From NCBI GenBank assembly GCA_036402075.1, contig DASWTP010000066.1, forward strand, positions 1 to 64,000: a DNA stretch of 64,000 nt. The letters are read 5' to 3'. The DNA is from Chryseosolibacter sp036402075 (lineage in GTDB: Bacteria > Bacteroidota > Bacteroidia > Cytophagales > Cyclobacteriaceae). Below, in pieces: positions 33,732-42,133 of the stretch. Numbering within the stretch: the stretch's first letter is position 1; every line of letters begins with the position of its first letter. The notes under the pieces were generated by a model. It was not told the DNA's origin. It was given only the letters and a program-made list of their open reading frames with translations, and made no database searches. Position numbers and translations under genes: made by a program.

Positions 33732-36700
33732 ATGAGAAGTTCTCTCTTCTTATTTATACTCATGCTTATGTCGGCTTCCGGCATAGCGCAAAAGAAAAAC
33801 ACGTCAAGCCCGCCTTCCATCGATGCGAAACTTTACAATGGAATGGAGTGGCGGAACATCGGGCCGTTCCGTGGCGGTCGTTCTGCGGCCGTGACCGGGG
33901 TGCCGGGCAAGCCCAACCTGTATTACTTTGGTTCTGTTGGCGGTGGTGTGTGGCGTACAACCGATGCCGGCAATACATGGGAGAATATTTCAGACGGTTT
34001 TTTTGGCGGATCGATCGGATCAATTTCCGTTAGCCAGTGGGACAACAACGTAATCTATGTAGGCGGTGGCGAGGTGACGGTCCGCGGAAACGTGTCGTAT
34101 GGGTACGGCATGTGGAAATCACAGGATGCCGGGAAGACATGGAAGTCGGTTGGATTAAAAGACTCGCGTCATATTGTTCGGATCAGTATTCACCCGAAAA
34201 ATCCGGACCTGGTATACGCGGCCGTGCTGGGTGACCTTTTCAAATCATCCGAGGAGCGAGGCGTGTATCGGTCGATGGACGGTGGGCAGACGTGGAAGCG
34301 GATTCTCTTCGCTAACGCGGATGCCGGGGCTGTAGACCTGTGCATGGACCCAAACAACCCGAGAATTTTGTTCGCTTCAACATGGCGCATCAGGCGTACA
34401 CCTTACTCACTTGAAAGCGGAGGAGCGGGATCAGCACTCTGGAAATCTACCGATGGCGGAGACACCTGGGAAGACCTGTCGAAGAATGAAGGGCTGCCGA
34501 AAGGCATCTGGGGAATTGTAGGCGTCTCCGTTTCTGCGGTGAATTCGAACAGGATCTACAGCATCATCGAAAATGAAAATGGTGGCGTATATCGCTCAGA
34601 CGATGCCGGAAAAACATGGCGCAAAATGAACGATGACCGCAATCTGCGGCAACGCGCCTGGTACTACTCGCGCATTTATGCCGACACAAAAGAAGAAGAT
34701 ATCGTTTACGTAATGAATGTGTCGTACCATAAATCAAAGGATGGTGGCAAAACGTTCCAGGCGATGGAGGCCAACCATGGCGACCATCACGATCTCTGGA
34801 TTGCACCCGAAGACAATCAGCGGCAGATCATTGCTGACGATGGCGGTGGTCAAGTGACATTTGATGGAGGAGCAAACTGGTCAACGTACGAAAATCAGCC
34901 CACGGCACAGTTCTACCGCGTCATTACCGATAATCATTTTCCATACAGGATCTACGGAGCTCAGCAAGACAATTCAACCGTTCGGATCCTTCACCGCACC
35001 GATGGATCTGCCATCACCACGAAGGACTGGGAAGATACTGCGGGAGGTGAAAGCGGTCACCTGGCCGTTGACCCCACAGACGAAGATGTAGTCTATGGAG
35101 GCAGTTATGACGGTTACCTCACGCGCAAAAACCACCGCACAGGAGAGGAACGCAGCATCAACCCGTGGCCCGACAATCCAATGGGCTCAGGAGCAGAGGG
35201 TGCCAAGTACCGCTTCCAATGGAACTTCCCTATTTTCTTTTCTCCACACGATCCAAAGAAAGTGTATGCTGCCTCGCAACATCTTCATGCCAGCACAAAC
35301 GGAGGCGAGAAATGGGAATTGATCAGCCCCGACCTCACAACGAATGATACGTCAAAAATGAAGTCATCGGGTGGACCGATCACTAAAGACAATACAAGCG
35401 TAGAATATTACTGCACTATTTTCGCTGCAGCGGAATCGCCTTATGAAAAAGACGTTATTCTCGCGGGATCCGATGACGGAATTCTCAGCCTGACACGCGA
35501 TGGCGGAAAAAAATGGGAGAAGATCACGCCTCCGATGATGCCGCAGTGGAGTATGATCAATAGCGTTGAGTTCGATCCATTCGTGAAAGGTGGCGCCTAT
35601 ATCGCAGCCACGCGTTACAAACTTGGTGACTATAAGCCATACATGTATAAGACAAAAGACTATGGCAAAACGTGGACCGCGATTACAAACGGCATTGATC
35701 CAGGTCACTTCACCCGCGTGGTGAGGGCGGATCCAAAACGCCAGGGCATTCTGTATGCAGGCACGGAGTCAGGCATGTACATTTCCTTCGATGATGGCGC
35801 AAGCTGGAGAACCTTCCAATTGAATCTTCCGGTTGTTCCGATCACCGACCTCACGATAAAGAACGACAACCTGATCGCAGCAACACAAGGAAGAAGCTTC
35901 TGGATCATAGACGACCTCACGCCTCTTCACCAGCTTGGCGAAAATGTGTCGGCCGCGTCACCGTTCCTGTTCAGACCGATGCCAAGTTACCGGATGCCCG
36001 GAGCGCAACGAAGAACGCCTTCCAAGACAGAAGGACAGAATCATCCTGGCGGTGTAATGATTCACTTCTTCCTTCCGGATACCACCAAGACCAAGGCCAG
36101 CCTTGAATTTTTTGAAACAAATGGAACGCTGATCAAGAAATTTTCTACGAAGCCCGACAAAAAGGCGAAAGAACAGGAGATGAAAATCAAACCTGGTCTA
36201 AACCGTTTTGTGTGGGACATGCGATACGCTGACGCGGAAGGATTTGAGGGACTGATCATGTGGGCGGCCCGACTTACTGGTCCGAAAGCCATTCCAGGAA
36301 AATACAAAGCGAAACTGATCGTGAACGACAAACCTTACGAAACCGACTTTGAAATCATTAAGGATCCTCGCACCTCGGGCACACCGGAAGACATGAAAGC
36401 GCAGTTTGATTTCCTTATCCAGGTGCGCGACAAACTTTCCGAAACAAACAAAGCAATCAAAAAGATCAGGACGGCCCGCGATCAGATCAACCGGGTTACC
36501 GAGCCTATGAAGGGCAAGGATGAAATGAAAGACGTGCTGGACCTGGCCAAGGCGATCAACAACGATATGAAGAAGATCGAGGAAACCTTATATCAGACAA
36601 AAAACAGAAGTGGCCAGGATCCGCTTAACTTCCCGATCCGTTTGAACAACAAGCTTGCAGCCCTTGCCGGGGAAGCAGACGGCAGTGACTACAAGCCGAC

Positions 36701-36848
36701 CGAGCAGGTGCGTGCCGTGTATAACGAACTGGTTGGAAAGATTGACACGCAGTTGAATTTATTAAACTCAATCTTCAACGAACGGATCCCAGCGTTTAAC
36801 AAAGTCATCAAGGAAAAGAGCATCGATGCAGTGACCTTCAGCGAGTGA
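33732..36848 (+). CDS. Secreted BNR/VPS10-like beta-propeller protein
   Basis: A 1038-residue protein with a signal peptide (LFLFILMLMSASGIAQ). Residues about 35-750 contain Asp-box (BNR) repeats: TTDAGNTW, SQDAGKTW, SMDGGQTW, STDGGDTW, SDDAGKTW, SKDGGKTF and FDDGASW, as in sortilin/VPS10 propellers and Bacteroidota proteins often labelled glycosyl hydrolase. No sialidase Arg triad can be confirmed by eye. A short beta domain (about 770-890) and a C-terminal helical segment (about 890-1030, with KKIRTARDQINRV) follow. There is no T9SS sorting domain. It is probably a periplasmic or surface binding propeller. It ends at a strong terminator. Confidence 0.88.
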   Translation: MRSSLFLFILMLMSASGIAQKKNTSSPPSIDAKLYNGMEWRNIGPFRGGRSAAVTGVPGKPNLYYFGSVGGGVWRTTDAGNTWENISDGFFGGSIGSISVSQWDNNVIYVGGGEVTVRGNVSYGYGMWKSQDAGKTWKSVGLKDSRHIVRISIHPKNPDLVYAAVLGDLFKSSEERGVYRSMDGGQTWKRILFANADAGAVDLCMDPNNPRILFASTWRIRRTPYSLESGGAGSALWKSTDGGDTWEDLSKNEGLPKGIWGIVGVSVSAVNSNRIYSIIENENGGVYRSDDAGKTWRKMNDDRNLRQRAWYYSRIYADTKEEDIVYVMNVSYHKSKDGGKTFQAMEANHGDHHDLWIAPEDNQRQIIADDGGGQVTFDGGANWSTYENQPTAQFYRVITDNHFPYRIYGAQQDNSTVRILHRTDGSAITTKDWEDTAGGESGHLAVDPTDEDVVYGGSYDGYLTRKNHRTGEERSINPWPDNPMGSGAEGAKYRFQWNFPIFFSPHDPKKVYAASQHLHASTNGGEKWELISPDLTTNDTSKMKSSGGPITKDNTSVEYYCTIFAAAESPYEKDVILAGSDDGILSLTRDGGKKWEKITPPMMPQWSMINSVEFDPFVKGGAYIAATRYKLGDYKPYMYKTKDYGKTWTAITNGIDPGHFTRVVRADPKRQGILYAGTESGMYISFDDGASWRTFQLNLPVVPITDLTIKNDNLIAATQGRSFWIIDDLTPLHQLGENVSAASPFLFRPMPSYRMPGAQRRTPSKTEGQNHPGGVMIHFFLPDTTKTKASLEFFETNGTLIKKFSTKPDKKAKEQEMKIKPGLNRFVWDMRYADAEGFEGLIMWAARLTGPKAIPGKYKAKLIVNDKPYETDFEIIKDPRTSGTPEDMKAQFDFLIQVRDKLSETNKAIKKIRTARDQINRVTEPMKGKDEMKDVLDLAKAINNDMKKIEETLYQTKNRSGQDPLNFPIRLNNKLAALAGEADGSDYKPTEQVRAVYNELVGKIDTQLNLLNSIFNERIPAFNKVIKEKSIDAVTFSE

Positions 36849-36872
36849 TTGATTTTTTTTACATCTCATAAG

Positions 36873-36906
36873 AGGGAATCGAAAAACGGTTCCCTTTTTA
36901 TTTTTT
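36873..36906 (+). terminator. Rho-independent terminator
   Basis: AGGGAATCG pairs with CGGTTCCCT across an A5 loop, with one G-U pair, followed by a T-rich run to 36906. It closes the propeller gene. Confidence 0.9.
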
Positions 36907-37153
36907 CGGCTTTTTAGAAAACGGTTCGAATACCTTACATCGTCAATTTGATACCTGCGGCAGGTGTTTGGCTCAACGGGAACCATATGCGCACAACGAC
37001 TTGATCGTCATGCAGTTTTCTTTCCTCAAATGAGTGTATTCATACGCGGGGCCCACGGGAAATACCCACATTTGATGATTGTTGCAATGGCCTGGCCATG
37101 CGTATCATTACACTTGAAATACTCCTGATTCATTAACCTAATACCTGGAAGAC

Positions 37154-39121
37154 ATGAAAAAACATGTACTATTTGTTGGCTTTTTATTTCTAACGTGCAC
37201 CGTATGGGCACAAAACAAAACGTTGGGCGTTGGTGTAGCCACACCAAATTCGAACGCAGCCCTTCACGTTGAATCACCTACCGGAAACCAAGGTTTCATC
37301 CTACCTCGTCTTACAACTGCCCAGCGCACGGCCACCGGCTTCACCAGCGTGCTCGGAGCCGGAGACAATGGCTTGATGGTGTATGATACAAACCTCAAAA
37401 CGATCTATATCTGGGATGGAGCGATGTGGAAAACCAGCGCGCAGGTTGCAGGCGGACCAAAGCTGACGTATCCTTATGTGGATACCATCGCTACAGCACC
37501 CAACAACTCAAACCTGATGAGACTGCTGTACGCAGGCTCTGCAACAGAAAATGTTGGTGTTGCCCATTTCGAAAACCTGAATCCGAACAACGGCTTTTCA
37601 GCAATCTTCGGAAGAACGAATAGCGCTACGAATGGCGTTGCAGACTTCGTTGTCAACAACACCTCGAATAACAATGACGCGCTTGGCGTTACAACGAATG
37701 GTCTGGGCACCGCTGCGAGATTTAACGTCAACAATGCGTCAAACCAATCTGCAGCCCTGCATGTAAGTACTAACGGTACCGTTGGCGCGACTGCAGTAAA
37801 CTCTGCTGCAATACTTGCGGAAACAACTTCCGCGTTTTCCGCGATCACTGCGCTCATTCCAACCAGCGCAGCGCAAAGCAATGCGATAAGCGGAATTACA
37901 AAGTCAAGCGATCCGGGAAGCTGGGCAGGATATTTTTCAGCCGAAACAGGAACTGCAGTTTATGGCACTACAAACAGTAACGTTGGAGGAGCATTAGCAC
38001 CTGTTGGCGTTTATGGAGAAGCAAGGGGAACAGGTTCGGTTGGTGGAGCATTCTGGGTTCAAAATGCTTCAAATAACTTTCCAGCACTGTATTCAAATAC
38101 GATCGGAATCGGTCCTTCGCTTTCAGCCAATATCAATAATGGCTCAAACGCCTCACCTGCTGTGGTTGCCCGGACAAACGGCACAGGTGCGGCAGGTGTT
38201 TTCGAACAAACCAATACGGGCGTTTTTGCTCCTGCACTGCAGGGACGCACCGATGGATTGGGCGCGGCCATTGCTGGAACTGCAACAGCAAACTCAACAA
38301 ATGCGAACGCAGCTGAATTTGTTGTCGCGAATGCTGCGAACCCTCGCAATGCCGTGAGAGCAGAGACCGTGGGTACGGGTATCGCTGGACATTTCATTAA
38401 CAACAACGGGGCAAACAACAGCCCGGCTCTCCTTGGAACAACCAATGGTGGTGGCGCAGCAATTCAGGCCGAGACATCTTCAGGTTTCACAGCGCTCTGG
38501 GCAAGACGAATGGGTTCATCAAACGGTAACGCGGGTGTTTTCGATATTTCCAGCGCGACCAACACTTACCCTGCACTACAGGCAAACACGATTGGAACCG
38601 GTGCCGCAGGTAATTTTCAGATCAACAATGCTTCCAGCAACGCGCCTGCGCTTTATGCTCAGACAAACGGTCCCGGATCAGGAATCTCTGCAGACAACAC
38701 AAGCACTGGTGATGCCATTGCGGCTATCAAATCTGGACCGAGCGGAAGCGCTGGCAATTTCCAGATCAACAACGGAAGCAACAATGCGTCTGCGCTTTTC
38801 GCCATGACTACTGCCGGCAACGGTTCTTCTATCGGAGCAATCAACAGTGGAAACGGAAACGCGCTCGCGATCTTCAGCGGTGGTGTAAGACTTTCAGTCG
38901 CGTCAATTTCGACAAGCCCGATCACAACTCGTGCGGTCGCCTACCTGATCACTGCAGGTGCAACTACCTTTACCTTTGACGGAACGGTAACGATGAACGA
39001 AGGAGACACCTTCTACTTCTTCAACAGCACGGGTAGCAACGTAACTGTGGCTGGTGCTACGGTAACCGCGGGCACTGGAAGAACCTTCATTTACATGGGT
39101 GGCGCGCTAAGAGCGTTCTAA
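37154..39121 (+). CDS. Secreted fibre-like repetitive protein
   Basis: A 655-residue protein with a signal peptide (HVLFVGFLFLTCTVWAQ). Residues 20-95 carry the ALHVESPTGNQGFILPRL and NGLMVYDTNLKTIYIWDG motifs found at the start of many Bacteroidota surface fibres. Residues about 110-590 are built of imperfect repeats of about 30 residues of the type GxAGxFxINNxSxNxPALxAxTNGxGxA, rich in Asn, Ala, Gly and Thr. This resembles triple-stranded beta-helix shafts of phage tail spikes and trimeric adhesins. There is no T9SS sorting domain and no visible active site; the last 60 residues form a Gly/Thr-rich beta end. It lies 27 bases before the T9SS-sorted gene. Confidence 0.8.
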   Translation: MKKHVLFVGFLFLTCTVWAQNKTLGVGVATPNSNAALHVESPTGNQGFILPRLTTAQRTATGFTSVLGAGDNGLMVYDTNLKTIYIWDGAMWKTSAQVAGGPKLTYPYVDTIATAPNNSNLMRLLYAGSATENVGVAHFENLNPNNGFSAIFGRTNSATNGVADFVVNNTSNNNDALGVTTNGLGTAARFNVNNASNQSAALHVSTNGTVGATAVNSAAILAETTSAFSAITALIPTSAAQSNAISGITKSSDPGSWAGYFSAETGTAVYGTTNSNVGGALAPVGVYGEARGTGSVGGAFWVQNASNNFPALYSNTIGIGPSLSANINNGSNASPAVVARTNGTGAAGVFEQTNTGVFAPALQGRTDGLGAAIAGTATANSTNANAAEFVVANAANPRNAVRAETVGTGIAGHFINNNGANNSPALLGTTNGGGAAIQAETSSGFTALWARRMGSSNGNAGVFDISSATNTYPALQANTIGTGAAGNFQINNASSNAPALYAQTNGPGSGISADNTSTGDAIAAIKSGPSGSAGNFQINNGSNNASALFAMTTAGNGSSIGAINSGNGNALAIFSGGVRLSVASISTSPITTRAVAYLITAGATTFTFDGTVTMNEGDTFYFFNSTGSNVTVAGATVTAGTGRTFIYMGGALRAF

Positions 39122-39148
39122 TTCCAACGCTTACCTTAAAAAGTACAT

Positions 39149-41569
39149 ATGAAAAAACTTACGGTCATAACAACGATGCTAATGCTTTTAGCAGCTGGTG
39201 TCAAGGCCCAGTTCATAACGAACGATGGAATTGCCATCCGGAACTCAGCGCTGCTCACGACCAATGGCGAATGGCAGAATGCACCCGGCACGAACATCGT
39301 CAACAATGGCATCATAAGAACCAGTGAGGCATTCACTAATAGCGGAACTCTTGATGCCACCAGCACCGGTGGATTCGTACTAAACTTCAGCTCGGATAAA
39401 AACTTTCTGCCGGGAGGGTCATCGATGGGTTTCCTTACAAAAGATGGAGCAGGTACGGCAATCGTTATGTCAACAGTCGCAGTTAAAGACAGCCTTTTGC
39501 TGAAAAACGGACTGATCCAAATGTCAAACGCTACTGACACGCTGGCCGTGCGCGCTGGCGCGCTCGTTGCTGCATCCACCAATTCGTATGTGGAGGGAAT
39601 GGTGGCACGTGCCGGAACTGGAAATCTGTTTTTCCCGATCGGGCGCGGCTCGGAGTACCTTCCACTCACAATCCACAAAGCGTCTGCAAAGAAACTTACC
39701 GCCTGGGTTACATTAGCCCCTCCGGCCTATACCGCAGGACCTGGCGTTGATGCGTTAATTGCGTTCCCGTACGCATGGAAAGTGATTGAACAAACCAATG
39801 CGGATACCGCAGCGTATATCGAAGTGAATTATTCGAGCTCCCTGCCAGTGGTTGCTAATCCGATCATTGTGCGCGAGATTCCCGGCCAGCAGTTTGCCAG
39901 CATGGGCGCCCGCCTCATTGTAAATAACGCAGGGCGTGTCACGGTGAGAAGCTACTCGCGCGGAACGAAGGGATTGTTCACCGTGGGCCGTGGCTTCCCA
40001 AGCGATTTCAAAACAGACTCGCTCGCCCTTGTTGCTCTCTACAACGCAACCGGAGGAACGCGTACTCCCGCGCAAGGTGGCTGGACAACGAAAACGAACT
40101 GGCTCTCCGGGGAGGTCGACACCTGGTTTGGAGTCACTGTTACCGGGCAAAGCATTACGGCAATTAACCTCTCGAACAATAAACTATCGGGTGAGGTGCC
40201 CGATCAGCTTGTTGATATCCTATCGCTGCAAAATGTAAACCTCTCCGCAAATGCCTTGACCGAAATTCCGGTCTTCACGGAGAATCCGGAAATCCAGGCG
40301 CTGAATGTATCGAACAACAAACTCACCTTCGAGTCGCTTGAACCGAACGCTGGCGTGCCTGGGCTCAGCTACATGACGCAGGCAGACTTTGGCACAGCGA
40401 GAGATGAGTCGGTTGCGGTAGGCAGTGCAGTTTCCTTCGAAGCTAATGCAGGCGGATCGGGAAGTGTTTATCAATGGAAACGGAATGGAGTGGCAGTGCC
40501 AGGGGCGAACGCCCCCATTTACAACGTGTCGGCTATTGGCAAGAGTACCATGGGTGAATATGTTGCTGAAGTAACAAACCCCTCGCTGCCCGGATTGGTG
40601 CTGAAGTCGGCACCATTGAAAACTCTTGCCCATGCGGATGTGAAAGGAAAGCTTCTGCTTTCAGAAACCGAACCCGCTACGGCCGGAACGATGCTCCTGT
40701 ACAAAGTGCAGAATACAAAATTTGAAGTTACCGATACAGTCTTCCTTGCTGCAGATGGCAGTTATTCGTTTGAAAAGGTTATTCTCGATGACTATCAGAT
40801 CAGGGGATTTGCAGACACACTCGTCCATGCCCGCGCTTTGCCCACCTATTACAAAAGCACCATTTTCTGGGAAGAAGCGGATACGCTCTTCCTTGAAAAC
40901 AATACCAACAACCTGAACATCCTTTCCGCGCTCGAGCCTCTCCCACCATCAGGGCGCGGGGTGATCACCGGAACGTTTGAAGAGGATGTGCCGGACGGAC
41001 AGGGCGGTAGAACAAAACTTCCAAAGCCTGTTCGCCAGGCTGGTGTAAGCGCGAGACGTGTGCAAGGAAGTGGCCGTGGTCAGGAGGAAGTGCTCGTGCT
41101 TGTGGCCTACGTGTTCACGGATGAGAACGGTCAATTCACACTACCCAACCTCGCTCCCGGAACCTATCGGCTAAACATTCAATACCCGGGCTACCCGATG
41201 GACCCTTCTTCTGACATCACGCTGGTGATTGGTGAAGGACTGCAATCCCAGGTTACGGTTGACGCAAAAGTGCAGGACGGAAAAATCAACGTCAAGAAGC
41301 GCGTAATCACTGACCTGTATGATGCGGAGAAGTTCCATGTCCGACTATATCCAAACCCGGCAATCGACTACATCAACTTGTACTTTGATGAGGAGGTGAA
41401 AGGCCGCACAGTGGAGGTGACATCCATCAACGGAAAGCGAATGGTAGACCAGCTCGCGGAAGGCAAAGAAGCCAGCGTGAACGTTCAACCACTAAACCGT
41501 GGCATTTATTTCCTTCGCGTTAAGCAGCAAGGAATCGCAGTGAAGACACTAAAAGTAGTTCTCGAATAA
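39149..41569 (+). CDS. T9SS type A-sorted surface protein with LRR and Ig-like domains
   Basis: An 806-residue protein with a signal peptide (LTVITTMLMLLAAGVKAQ). Residues 20-285 form a beta-rich region (filamentous haemagglutinin-like start NDGIAIRNSALLTTNGEW). Residues about 285-390 form leucine-rich repeats that open LVALYNATGG and continue with AINLSNNKLSGEVPDQLVDI. An Ig-like domain (about 405-495, GSGSVYQWKRNGVAVPGA) and carboxypeptidase-regulatory-like domains (to about 715, LPNLAPGTYRLNIQYPGY) follow. The C-terminal sorting domain has VRLYPNPAIDYINLYF and LNRGIYFLRVKQQG. The next gene starts 4 nt after its stop. Confidence 0.9.
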   Translation: MKKLTVITTMLMLLAAGVKAQFITNDGIAIRNSALLTTNGEWQNAPGTNIVNNGIIRTSEAFTNSGTLDATSTGGFVLNFSSDKNFLPGGSSMGFLTKDGAGTAIVMSTVAVKDSLLLKNGLIQMSNATDTLAVRAGALVAASTNSYVEGMVARAGTGNLFFPIGRGSEYLPLTIHKASAKKLTAWVTLAPPAYTAGPGVDALIAFPYAWKVIEQTNADTAAYIEVNYSSSLPVVANPIIVREIPGQQFASMGARLIVNNAGRVTVRSYSRGTKGLFTVGRGFPSDFKTDSLALVALYNATGGTRTPAQGGWTTKTNWLSGEVDTWFGVTVTGQSITAINLSNNKLSGEVPDQLVDILSLQNVNLSANALTEIPVFTENPEIQALNVSNNKLTFESLEPNAGVPGLSYMTQADFGTARDESVAVGSAVSFEANAGGSGSVYQWKRNGVAVPGANAPIYNVSAIGKSTMGEYVAEVTNPSLPGLVLKSAPLKTLAHADVKGKLLLSETEPATAGTMLLYKVQNTKFEVTDTVFLAADGSYSFEKVILDDYQIRGFADTLVHARALPTYYKSTIFWEEADTLFLENNTNNLNILSALEPLPPSGRGVITGTFEEDVPDGQGGRTKLPKPVRQAGVSARRVQGSGRGQEEVLVLVAYVFTDENGQFTLPNLAPGTYRLNIQYPGYPMDPSSDITLVIGEGLQSQVTVDAKVQDGKINVKKRVITDLYDAEKFHVRLYPNPAIDYINLYFDEEVKGRTVEVTSINGKRMVDQLAEGKEASVNVQPLNRGIYFLRVKQQGIAVKTLKVVLE

Positions 41570-41573
41570 TTTG

Positions 41574-42047
41574 ATGAGTATGAAAAAACCGACAATACTG
41601 ATTTCGCGCCTGTGCCTGGTGATAACCCTGGCCGCGTTGGGATTCCTAGTGAGCTGTAAGCCGGATGAGCCTACACTTACGCCTGAGCAGAAAGTAACGA
41701 AGATCCTGACAGAGAATGGCGGAACCTGGACGCTGCCATCGGTGGCGGGAGTCACCGTTGATGGTCTTGATGTAACCCAGGACCTCTTCGCTGGATTTTC
41801 AATCACATTCGGGGAAGGAACATTGACCACCACGGGCACAACGCCTGTGTGGCTCAGACAGGATACCTGGTCCTTTAAGGACGAGTCTGCTACCGTGATC
41901 ATCCGTGGACAGGATAACAAAGAGATTACAATCTCCGAAATCACAGACAATCAACTCGTACTCACGCTCGAATGGGAGTATGACACCTTCGAAGGCGGCC
42001 GTGCCAAATCGATTAAGGGCACGCACCAGTTCACGATGGAAAAGTAA
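41574..42047 (+). CDS. Lipoprotein paired with T9SS cargo (family A)
   Basis: A 157-residue lipoprotein with lipobox GFLVSC (Cys28). The mature domain starts GGTWTLPSVAGVTVDGLDVT and contains FSITFGEGTLTT, TPVWLRQDTWSFKDES and the closing EGGRAKSIKGTHQF. The same order of motifs occurs in the lipoprotein at 57220-57669, so the two are paralogues. Here, as there, the gene begins exactly 4 nt after the stop of a T9SS-sorted gene, which implies coupled expression. ATG 41574 keeps that spacing; 41580 is an alternative start. A strong terminator follows. Confidence 0.8.
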   Translation: MSMKKPTILISRLCLVITLAALGFLVSCKPDEPTLTPEQKVTKILTENGGTWTLPSVAGVTVDGLDVTQDLFAGFSITFGEGTLTTTGTTPVWLRQDTWSFKDESATVIIRGQDNKEITISEITDNQLVLTLEWEYDTFEGGRAKSIKGTHQFTMEK

Positions 42048-42070
42048 AAAAATCATCGACTCAAGATCAG

Positions 42071-42111
42071 GTCCAAGCCGGTGCGATAACTGCCCCGGTT
42101 TGGACTTTTTT
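42071..42111 (+). terminator. Rho-independent terminator
   Basis: GTCCAAGCCGG (42071-42081) pairs with CCGGTTTGGAC (42095-42105) with one G-U pair, then T6. It ends the T9SS cargo/lipoprotein transcript just before the convergent CAP-OmpA gene. Confidence 0.92.
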
Positions 42112-42133
42112 ATTCCCATCCTCTGCCTGCAGA

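Noticed and set aside
37154..39121. Phage tail-fibre gene indicating a prophage
   Set aside because: The protein has a Bacteroidota signal peptide and typical surface-fibre start motif, and there are no phage structural or lysis genes around it.
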